From JBCBKZ01 sp039026975 (GTDB taxonomy: Bacteria > Bacteroidota > Bacteroidia > J057): 9,726 nucleotides of DNA. Position 1 is the stretch's first letter. Every line of letters begins with the position of its first letter. Location: contig JBCCLI010000241.1 of the NCBI GenBank assembly GCA_039026975.1, positions 1 through 9,726 of the forward strand. The letters are read 5' to 3'. This document shows, in pieces, positions 1 to 6,212 of the stretch. Position numbers and translations under genes: made by a program. A model generated the notes under the pieces. That model did not search any database. It was given only the letters and a program-made list of their open reading frames with translations, and had not been told where the DNA came from.

Positions 1-434
1 TGTTCTCCAGAATTTTGGATACCAGGACTATTAGCTTCTGGCTGCCAAGGTGTACCTGGCGCTCCTTGTTCTATGACGCGGTTTAAGGGAGATTCTTCAA
101 ACTGGCTTTCGCTGTAAGCCTTCGTATCTCCATACAACCCATTATAAATTCCTTCTTGGGGAGATTTCCATACAGATCTATACTGCCCGTAATTATAGAA
201 TTGGTCATCATCTACATAAGGAAGATACTGTTTAGCCATCCTTCCGGAAGCATCATACTCCATAGGCGTTATCATGTCATAGCCCTGAGGTGAAGCCTGA
301 ACTGAGATACTTTGTAAGCCTCTTCCTAATCCGTCAAAATAGGCTATTTCTTCCCATATGTCCTGGGCTAAGACTGTTCCTTCTGAGGAAGGTTCTCGGT
401 AGGTCTGTGTCAGGATATAGTTTTCATTAGAAGG
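1..434 (-). other. DUF6443-like RHS entry domain (protein domain, partial)
   Basis: Residues about 778-921 of the LRR-RHS protein. Recognised from the order of motifs typical of this family: a Y-x-L-T-Q-T-Y strand, AYFDGLGRGLQS, a D-M-I-T-P-x-x-YDASGR segment, YLPYVDD, and ESPLNRVIEQGAPG before a tryptophan. In Bacteroidota this domain sits directly before RHS/YD repeats. The domain may end just before or beyond the window edge. Confidence 0.8.
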
Positions 435-2765
435 AACCGCACTGGAAACAGTAACTGTGGGCGTGTTACAGTCGCAGGCTTCAGCCAGGGTCATGTCTGT
501 ACAAGCACCTGTAGTGCCGTCAGCACAAAAGGTATTGAAATCCTGTAGTCCTGGATTGTTCGCAAAACTTTTAGCGGATAAAGAACATAAGGATAAATAT
601 TCTACTGGATAGCATCCTGATATGTTATTATTATTCACATAGAGCTGTGTAAGATTGGTTAAATCAGCTAAAGAAGGAGGTAAAGGGCCTTCTAGTTGGT
701 TTAGGACCAGATAAAGTATATTTAGATTAGTAAGACTGCCTATGGAATCTGGTAATGGACCAGATAAGCTATTCCTATCCGCATAAAACCTTCTGAGCTG
801 ACCTAATTCACACAATTCATCTGGTATAGAACCTATTAGGTTGTTGCTACCTACCCATAATTCTAGCAGACTACTTAGGCCATTAATAGTAGATGGAATA
901 CTCCCACTTAATTGATTATTTTGTAGCCTGAGATATTGGAGGTTGGTTAAGTTTCCTATGGAAGATGGAATACTATGCTGTAAGTCATTATCTCTTAGGG
1001 TAAGGGAGGTTAAAGCGGACATATTCCCTATACTGGAAGGTATACTATCAGAAAGTAGGTTATTATTTAGGCTAAGCAAGGTAACATTCGTCAGGTTTCC
1101 AATGGAACTCGGAATACTACCACTCAGGCTGTTCTCACTTAGAAAAAGATAAATGAGATTAGCTAAATTTCCTATGGAAGATGGAATTTCATTATCCAGT
1201 CCATTAATCCCTAGATGTAGATATTGAAGGTTGGTTAAATTTCCAATAGAAGATGGGATAGATCCATCAAGCTGATTTCTATCAAGATAGAGTTTTGTTA
1301 AATTGGTTAAACTCCCTATAGTATCAGGAATACCCCCTGAGAGATCATTATCAGATAAAACTAGTTCTTTCAGGTGTATAAGATTTCCAATTTCATCAGG
1401 GATATTTCCCAGTAACCCATTATTAGCAAGTTCAATATGAGTAACATTTCCATTTATATCAGTGGTAATTCCATACCAGGTTCCCGGATCTCCTACCCCC
1501 CAACCCGTAGTATCTGTCCATGCGCTATCCCCTCTAGTAGCACTGAATAAAGCCATGAGGGCTGCCTCCTCACTAGCACAGCTTCCAGTTCCATTATTAC
1601 AGAAATCTGTAAAATCTGATAACCCAGGATTGTTTGCAAAACTCTTTGCAGGGACAGCGCATAAGGCTGTATACTCAGATGGATAACAGCCAGAGAGTGA
1701 ATTATTATTTAAATAAAGCTGAGTTAGTTGTGATAAGTCAGCTAATGAAGCGGGCAAAGGTCCTTCCAAGCTATTCAGTACCAAATACAGAATCCTTAGG
1801 TTACCCATTCTTCCAATGGAATCAGGTAATGGGCCAGACAAGCTATTTCTATCAGCATACAAATTCCGTAAAGAACTCATATATGTCAGGCTATCAGGAA
1901 TACTGCCTGTCAAACTGTTACTAGTGAGCCGTAGTGTCACCAAACTATTTAGCTTCCCTAAGCTTGGAGGAATATTGCCTGAAAGTTGATTGTAATGTAG
2001 AGTGAGGTTTTGGAGAGAGGATAGATTCCCGATCTGTGGAGGAATGCTGTCTGAAAGTTGATTGTAATGTGCATTAAAGCTAACAAGAGTAGTAATACTA
2101 CCTAATGATGAGGGAATACTACCTGTTAATGAATTATTGTTTATACCGCAATGGGTTAAACTACTTAGGTTCCCAATATTGGTAGGGATACTCCCGTCAA
2201 GCTGGTTTTCAGATAAAAATAGGTAGATTAAGTTTGTAAGGCCTGTGATACTGCTTGGAATAGTATTATCTAAACTATTTATAGATAGGTTGAGGTACTG
2301 TAGGCTAGTCAAATTCCCGATGGATGATGGAATAGAGCCGTTAAGAGAATTTCTATCTAAGTATAAGTCAGTTAATGATAGAAGGCTACCAATGGTGTCT
2401 GGGATACTTCCTGAGAGAGAATTATCAGATAGTACCAGCTCACTTAAGTAGGTCAGATCCCCTATAGCAGCAGGAATTTTTCCATTTAATCCATTGTTAG
2501 TCAAGTCTAGCCCTATTACATGGTCATTAACATCCAGCGTAACTCCATACCATGTAGTGTTAGCAGGATTACTACCGGAAGTCCAACCAGTAGTATCATT
2601 CCAGTTAGCCCCGTCTGTAGAATCATAGAGGGCTAACAAAGCATCTATTTCAGCCTGAGGAGTTTGGGCAGTAAGGCTAAAAGGGACAGTTATGAGCAAT
2701 AGGAGGGCCAAATAAGGCCAGATAATTCCTATGTTCCAACGGAACAGCTGATTTTGTATATACAT
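1..2765 (-). CDS. Secreted LRR-RHS family protein, N-terminal 921 residues (continues past left edge)
   Basis: Open frame from ATG at 2765 to the window edge with no stop; 921 whole codons plus two bases. This is the first ATG after an in-frame TAG at 2793-2795. Layout: signal peptide about 1-33 (hydrophobic, ending SLTA before Q34); LRR module 1 at about 37-396; LRR module 2 at about 399-755; short linker; DUF6443-like domain from about 778, with motifs YFDGLGR, YDASGR, YLPYVDD and ESPLNRV. DUF6443 normally precedes the RHS/YD-repeat barrel of large secreted Bacteroidota proteins, so the missing C-terminus probably holds RHS repeats and perhaps a variable toxin or effector tip (inference). 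The LRRs are the plant-like GxIP type, usually ligand- or surface-binding. It lies 73 bp downstream of a small secreted protein on the same strand, possibly cotranscribed. Protein class is confident; biological role is not shown. Confidence 0.92.
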   Translation of the reverse strand, partial: MYIQNQLFRWNIGIIWPYLALLLLITVPFSLTAQTPQAEIDALLALYDSTDGANWNDTTGWTSGSNPANTTWYGVTLDVNDHVIGLDLTNNGLNGKIPAAIGDLTYLSELVLSDNSLSGSIPDTIGSLLSLTDLYLDRNSLNGSIPSSIGNLTSLQYLNLSINSLDNTIPSSITGLTNLIYLFLSENQLDGSIPTNIGNLSSLTHCGINNNSLTGSIPSSLGSITTLVSFNAHYNQLSDSIPPQIGNLSSLQNLTLHYNQLSGNIPPSLGKLNSLVTLRLTSNSLTGSIPDSLTYMSSLRNLYADRNSLSGPLPDSIGRMGNLRILYLVLNSLEGPLPASLADLSQLTQLYLNNNSLSGCYPSEYTALCAVPAKSFANNPGLSDFTDFCNNGTGSCASEEAALMALFSATRGDSAWTDTTGWGVGDPGTWYGITTDINGNVTHIELANNGLLGNIPDEIGNLIHLKELVLSDNDLSGGIPDTIGSLTNLTKLYLDRNQLDGSIPSSIGNLTNLQYLHLGINGLDNEIPSSIGNLANLIYLFLSENSLSGSIPSSIGNLTNVTLLSLNNNLLSDSIPSSIGNMSALTSLTLRDNDLQHSIPSSIGNLTNLQYLRLQNNQLSGSIPSTINGLSSLLELWVGSNNLIGSIPDELCELGQLRRFYADRNSLSGPLPDSIGSLTNLNILYLVLNQLEGPLPPSLADLTNLTQLYVNNNNISGCYPVEYLSLCSLSAKSFANNPGLQDFNTFCADGTTGACTDMTLAEACDCNTPTVTVSSAVPSNENYILTQTYREPSSEGTVLAQDIWEEIAYFDGLGRGLQSISVQASPQGYDMITPMEYDASGRMAKQYLPYVDDDQFYNYGQYRSVWKSPQEGIYNGLYGDTKAYSESQFEESPLNRVIEQGAPGTPWQPEANSPGIQNSGE
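501..1571 (-). repeat. LRR module 2: paralogous second copy of module 1
   Basis: Residues about 399-755. It has the same N-cap pattern (EEAALMALFSATRG...TTGW...TWYGI), twelve 24-residue LRRs from V441, the last at L705, and the same four-cysteine C-cap (C718, C727, C747, C755) with KSFANNPGL. Equivalent repeats are offset by exactly 358 residues. Codons differ at many synonymous sites between the copies, so the duplication is not recent. Confidence 0.9.
1578..2657 (-). repeat. LRR module 1: N-cap, 12 x 24-residue LRRs, Cys C-cap
   Basis: Residues about 37-396 of the LRR-RHS protein. A non-cysteine N-cap (ALLALYDSTDGANW...TTGW...TWYGV) is followed by twelve uninterrupted 24-residue repeats from V83, consensus LxxLxLxxNxLxGxIPxxIGxLxx, the last starting at L347. 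The C-cap has four cysteines (C360, C369, C389, C396) and the motif KSFANNPGL. It aligns repeat by repeat with module 2. Confidence 0.9.
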
Positions 2766-2838
2766 GGGTTGGATTCTTATGGGATGTAGTACCTATAGAA
2801 TTTATGTATTCAGAAATGGCTAAGAGATCAGGAAAAAG

Positions 2839-3279
2839 TTATGGATAGTAAGCATATGTATCAGCGGAGTCTTCCCCACTCTCCTGATAATCCAATAATA
2901 CCCGAAACATTATTCTGCTCGTTGCTTGCTCTGTTGCATTGCCCAAGTCTACAGTGATTTTTTTACCACTCTCTTCGTAGGTAACACCCTGGACTGAAGA
3001 GCCATATAAAATTGTCATAGGCGCTTCATATGTACGGCTATCAAGATTTCCTTTTTCTATTGTGATAGCTTGAAGTCCACTAATATTGCTTAGGCTGATG
3101 ATTAGTTTCATTTGATGATTACTTAAATCCATGCTACCATCAGCTAGCACTATTGGGGTAGGAATAGATTCAAAGTCAACTTTGACCGACTCATCCTGAG
3201 CTAACCCCAGGGAAGGCAGTACCAATAATAGAATTAGTACTTGCAGCAAAGAGGAAGTAAAATGAAATAATCTTGACAT
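2839..3279 (-). CDS. Small secreted protein of unknown function
   Basis: A 146-residue protein that I do not recognise. Residues 1-27 form a Sec signal peptide (long leucine-rich core, LGLA before Q28), so the mature product is about 119 residues in the periplasm or outside. The mature part is acidic and alternates hydrophobic and polar residues (KLIISLSN, AITIEKGN, KKITVDLGN, RIMFRVLLDY), which suggests one all-beta domain. There are no cysteines and no lipobox. The end is acidic and tyrosine-rich (ESGEDSAD, then YAYYP). The stop lies 73 bp before the start of the LRR-RHS gene on the same strand, so an accessory, chaperone-like or partner role for that protein is possible, but only by position. 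The ATG at 3279 is chosen because the signal peptide begins at once. Confidence 0.75.
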   Translation of the reverse strand: MSRLFHFTSSLLQVLILLLVLPSLGLAQDESVKVDFESIPTPIVLADGSMDLSNHQMKLIISLSNISGLQAITIEKGNLDSRTYEAPMTILYGSSVQGVTYEESGKKITVDLGNATEQATSRIMFRVLLDYQESGEDSADTYAYYP

Positions 3280-3457
3280 ACAATTTGATATTTTTTAGGA
3301 TTTTCAAATCTTATTTTGATAGAAATATACAAGCAGAAAATATATATTTTTACTCCTATTTGGGTATGGGTGTCCTCCAATAATTATTTGTATACCAATA
3401 ACTTAGCTAACGGTAAATGAATAGTAGATTTAATTTTATTCAATCAGATACATTAAT

Positions 3458-3484
3458 AATTTTCCGTCATTAAGACGGGAAATT
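3458..3484. repeat. Strong 11-bp hairpin
   Basis: Inverted repeat: AATTTTCCGTC (3458-3468) pairs with GACGGGAAATT (3474-3484) around the loop ATTAA, with one G-T wobble. No T-tract follows on either strand, so it is not a classical terminator. It may be an operator, an RNA structure or the trace of a small mobile element. Confidence 0.7.
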
Positions 3485-3485
3485 C

Positions 3486-3508
3486 ATTAACTAAATGGAG
3501 TAGTTAAT
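3486..3508. repeat. 8-bp hairpin next to the 3458-3484 hairpin
   Basis: ATTAACTA (3486-3493) pairs perfectly with TAGTTAAT (3501-3508) around a 7-nt loop. It begins two bases after the neighbouring hairpin ends, so the two form a tandem stem pair. Confidence 0.6.
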
Positions 3509-3562
3509 TTATCTACTGGAGGAGTTGAGTATTGATAAGTCCATGTAGATGATTAATAAGAA

Positions 3563-3601
3563 GTGTCTTCTATAAGGCCGTTGAAGCCCTTGAAGCGACA
3601 C
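3563..3601. other. Possible structured segment (interrupted stem)
   Basis: GTGTC (3563-3567) can pair with GACAC (3597-3601), TTC (3568-3570) with GAA (3592-3594), and AAGG (3574-3577) with CCTT (3588-3591), separated by small bulges. It also holds a short direct repeat TTGAAGC (3581-3587 and 3590-3596). No known RNA family is recognised. Confidence 0.3.
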
Positions 3602-3751
3602 CCCTAATGGAACGAGCCTTTCGAGACCCTTAGCTGCTGAGCTTGTAGAAGTACAGGACCCTACTGTTAGATGCAGTTATCTTTTGGGATGATCTACTTT
3701 TACCTTCTGCCCATCTGTTACATAGCTTTGAAGAACCCGATGAGCCCCTAA

Positions 3752-4435
3752 TTACATTCTCAAGAAAAAGGATTGAATATCAGACTGTGAGCTATTACCA
3801 GCTTTATCTCTGGAACGAATCTGCCATCCATACTCTACCACACCACCAGGAAATACAGAGGACAAAGTCGCTGATAGATTTTGAGGAGAACTTCCTGAAA
3901 TACTGGAAATCAACGCTGTCTCCTGCCCAATAAATCTATATAAATATACACTGTCTGATATGGAAAACTGCCTACCATCTATCAATAGATCTCCACTGGT
4001 CCAGCTAAAGCTTAAAGAGTTAGTAGCTAGACTAAGGGTATCCCCTGTCTGAGGGTTTATCAAGTTTGGCGTGCCAGGAGGTATGCTATCCTTTATTACA
4101 ACACCTCCCACATAAGAGCTGAAAGAATTAGCATTCTCCCCTCTTACCCTCCACTCAAATACTCCCTGTGTGAGTACGAAGCTTATTCTTTCTTCAAAAA
4201 TCAAGGTATCCAGTAGAGACGTGGGATTTCCTAAGGAAGGACTTGCTAACTGAAAGCGGTAGCTTTCTATATTAGCCTCTGATTCCCACCAAAAGGTTAG
4301 GGTGTTAGTATTTGTAAATAGGGAGTCTGTAGGACTATTTACCCTGATGATCGCATCCTCTATTTCTTCACTTAGAAACTCAGAACAGCTCCACAAAGCT
4401 ATAGCAAGGGAAAGGAGTAAAACCCCAATCTTCAT
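3752..4435 (-). CDS. Fn3/Ig-like lipoprotein, last gene of secretin operon
   Basis: 227 residues. A short lipoprotein signal ends in the lipobox LWSC (Cys17), so the mature protein is probably lipid-anchored. Two beta-sandwich domains follow: about 29-117 (TLTFWWES, YRFQLASP, GVFEWRVRGENA) and about 118-227 (DSIPPGTPNLINP entry, LSFSWTSG, YGWQIRSRDKAGN). The pattern of a Trp-containing B strand, a Y-x-F/W-x-L/I strand and W-x-V/I-R-x-x strand fits fibronectin type III or related Ig-like folds, as in surface glycan-binding lipoproteins. Its ATG overlaps the stop of the PilO-like gene. By position it would replace PilP or GspC as the link between inner-membrane parts and the secretin, but no PilP/GspC homology region is visible. 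Fold assignment is fair; role is inferred. Confidence 0.78.
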   Translation of the reverse strand: MKIGVLLLSLAIALWSCSEFLSEEIEDAIIRVNSPTDSLFTNTNTLTFWWESEANIESYRFQLASPSLGNPTSLLDTLIFEERISFVLTQGVFEWRVRGENANSFSSYVGGVVIKDSIPPGTPNLINPQTGDTLSLATNSLSFSWTSGDLLIDGRQFSISDSVYLYRFIGQETALISSISGSSPQNLSATLSSVFPGGVVEYGWQIRSRDKAGNSSQSDIQSFFLRM

Positions 4436-4983
4436 AATTTCTGCTGATTTTCAACTCGTTTCAGGCTTATATCTGCTATCAAGATTTGTCTCTGTTTTCC
4501 TAGAGATCGAATAACTTTTCTTTCTATAGTTAAATAAGACAACCTGCCGATTCTATCCTGAAATTCCACTTGGTATATAAGATTTAATATATTCCGAAAA
4601 GACCCCTGAATGCTAAACTGTTCTTCTGAAATTATATAATTCTCTATATTCTTGGCTGTTTCCTTGGGCATGGAAACCAATTTTACATGCTGGTTGGCAC
4701 AAGCCTTACTTAGATAATCAACAAACTGAAGATGACTCCTTACTTCTACCTTATGAGGCTGATATATATTCGCTCTTTGTGTCAACTGGGCCAACTCGAC
4801 CTGATTGGAAAGAGACAATGCTTCTGCTTCAGTAATCTTTCTTAGGGGGAGTTGGTCATCTTGATACTGCTGATATGCATCTAAGAGTCGCTGAGAAAGC
4901 ATACCTACTCCTCCCAGGCTTATCAGCAAGCCTAAGCCGAGGCTAAGCAAGATGATGATATGTTTGGGTAGCTTAGTTTTCAT
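4432..4983 (-). CDS. PilO/GspM-like inner-membrane alignment protein
   Basis: 183 residues. It has a short basic N-terminus, one membrane segment at about 9-29, a helical stretch at about 30-75 rich in Q, L and A that is likely a coiled coil, and a C-terminal alpha/beta domain. The segment FSIQGSFRNILNLIYQVE (about 123-140), followed by GRLSYLTIERK, resembles the ferredoxin-like core of PilO/GspM, where a strand reading L-x-G-x-(Y/F) leads into a helix. These proteins dimerise with PilN or GspL and form the periplasmic alignment complex. It is slightly short for PilO. It overlaps the gene before it by 11 nt and the lipoprotein gene after it by 4 nt, which supports the start at 4983. Assignment rests on fold pattern and context; sequence match is weak. 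Confidence 0.75.
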   Translation of the reverse strand: MKTKLPKHIIILLSLGLGLLISLGGVGMLSQRLLDAYQQYQDDQLPLRKITEAEALSLSNQVELAQLTQRANIYQPHKVEVRSHLQFVDYLSKACANQHVKLVSMPKETAKNIENYIISEEQFSIQGSFRNILNLIYQVEFQDRIGRLSYLTIERKVIRSLGKQRQILIADISLKRVENQQKL

Positions 4984-6211
4984 TCATATCTAGGCTTAAG
5001 ATGAACACATACTTCTTTTGCTGAAACTCATAGTCCGACTGGTGAATAGTTACAGCTGAAACAAAGCTCAGGGATTCAAGTCCCAAGGAAAATTGGGCTA
5101 TTCTATCTGCTTCTTCTGCCCAACCTGTCATCCAAACGGGATCTTCCACTCCCTCTTCCAAATCGTAGAGTAATCGTTGAACTTCTTTCTTAGATGGATA
5201 GAAAAAACAAGAGGTAAGCGCTATCCCCTCAGGAAGTTGGAGCATCATCTGGTCCAGGTAGTATGAGAGTTTAGAGTCAGAAAGGGATTGGTTAGTTTGG
5301 GTAGAGGTCAGAAACTTTTTCTGCTGGGCTATTTCCCTTTCCTGGGCAGTTAGCATAGTCAGTACCTGCTGGTTGTTCTGGATAAAAGTGGCTGATTGAT
5401 CATTTTTAGAACCTATCCAGCCTAATAGAAAGAAGCATATCACTAATAAGGAGATACTTCCTATCAACCCAAACACACCTGCCTTTAGGCCTAAGCTGAA
5501 TTGGGAAAAGGCCTTTTGATGTTTACCTAACTCAGGGAGACCTTGTAAATCTTGCCCTTCTGCTATGAGAAAGTGTAAGACTCCTGCGTAAACAGGTAAA
5601 AAGCTAGGTTCTATCCCTAACTCTCTTCCTAAGCTATCAGGCCTCAGCACTATAGCATCCCCATCCAACTCATTTAGTATTCCCTCTCTCCAATAATAAG
5701 CATGCCCCCCTAGCTCTAGGGTATATCTGAACTCAGGTTGGTAGCCCTCTATCCCTCTAATCAAATGGGTCAGAACACCAGGATGAAAACTAATTCCGAG
5801 TACCCTACTGCGAAAAGTGGCAAATTCATCCAGATATTTCTGCACCCGGTCCTTTCTAGCAACTGCTGCATACCAAATGTCCTCCTCAACGGGTAATACT
5901 TGAGCATAAAAATCCCTTTTGTCATCTACTTTTACTTTCAGGGCAGCAGACAGTATATCTGTACTTGATCGGGGGATCTTTCTAAGTACAACTTCAGGTA
6001 GGTCAATAAACATGATGATGGGCACGCCTGGATATTCTCCTAAAAAAGTATGCATCCTTTCTACGTTTGAAAACGCTTGTACATGCTCAAAGCTAAGCTC
6101 CCCCCTCTGGTTTCTGACAAGTAATCCCCTGTACAAGCCTGTGTCAGGACTTACCATTAATCCCAGCATAAGGTCCTTGCCTCTCCACCCTATTTGATCT
6201 AGTAGCTTCAT
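4973..6211 (-). CDS. GspL-like protein (PilM-type cytoplasmic plus PilN-type periplasmic domain)
   Basis: 412 residues. Residues 1-240 have no signal peptide and fit the actin-like cytoplasmic domain of PilM/GspL in degenerate form (start GWRGKDLMLGLMVS, then an RKIPRSSTDILSAAL stretch like the conserved region after the first subdomain). A membrane helix lies at about 244-266. A coiled-coil stretch follows at about 275-305. Residues about 315-412 match a PilN-type domain: LPEGIALTSCFFYP, WMTGWAEEADRIAQF, a helix ending FVSAVTIHQSD and a closing strand YVFILSLDMN. The whole is one chain with GspL layout. In related machines it connects the cytoplasmic ATPase to the periplasmic alignment complex. 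It starts one base after the secretin stop and overlaps the PilO-like gene. Nucleotide-binding residues of PilM cannot be confirmed by eye. Confidence 0.8.
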   Translation of the reverse strand: MKLLDQIGWRGKDLMLGLMVSPDTGLYRGLLVRNQRGELSFEHVQAFSNVERMHTFLGEYPGVPIIMFIDLPEVVLRKIPRSSTDILSAALKVKVDDKRDFYAQVLPVEEDIWYAAVARKDRVQKYLDEFATFRSRVLGISFHPGVLTHLIRGIEGYQPEFRYTLELGGHAYYWREGILNELDGDAIVLRPDSLGRELGIEPSFLPVYAGVLHFLIAEGQDLQGLPELGKHQKAFSQFSLGLKAGVFGLIGSISLLVICFFLLGWIGSKNDQSATFIQNNQQVLTMLTAQEREIAQQKKFLTSTQTNQSLSDSKLSYYLDQMMLQLPEGIALTSCFFYPSKKEVQRLLYDLEEGVEDPVWMTGWAEEADRIAQFSLGLESLSFVSAVTIHQSDYEFQQKKYVFILSLDMNEN

Positions 6212-6212
6212 A

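Larger units (their letters stand above)
3280..3751. other. Intergenic region between the secretin operon and the LRR-RHS pair
   Basis: 472 bp without a convincing gene. The part next to the small secreted protein (about 3280-3420) is very AT-rich and is the natural place for its promoter. The best minus-strand candidates are TATATTTC (3322-3329, one mismatch to TAnnTTTG) and TAAGATTTG (3305-3313, one base too long), both weak and without a clear -33 TTTG. The middle holds two perfect or near-perfect hairpins (3458-3508). The part near 3560-3750 is more GC-rich and shows a foldable segment and an interrupted plus-strand frame. No intrinsic terminator with a T-tract is seen after the operon's last stop. 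Confidence 0.7.

Noticed and set aside
943..2451. Several plus-strand frames of 68-96 residues (at 943, 1462, 1634, 2245)
   Set aside because: They are antisense to the LRR modules. Their repeated look comes from the 72-bp LRR period on the other strand; no start context or family.
501..2657. CRISPR-like periodicity of about 72 bp
   Set aside because: The repeats are in-frame LRR codons with degenerate DNA; there are no constant repeats with unique spacers.
3458..3484. Hairpin as the operon's intrinsic terminator
   Set aside because: It is about 270 bp past the last stop and has no T-tract on the minus strand.
4302..4514. Plus-strand frame of 70 residues
   Set aside because: Covers the overlapping junction of the lipoprotein and PilO-like genes on the opposite strand; no coding features.
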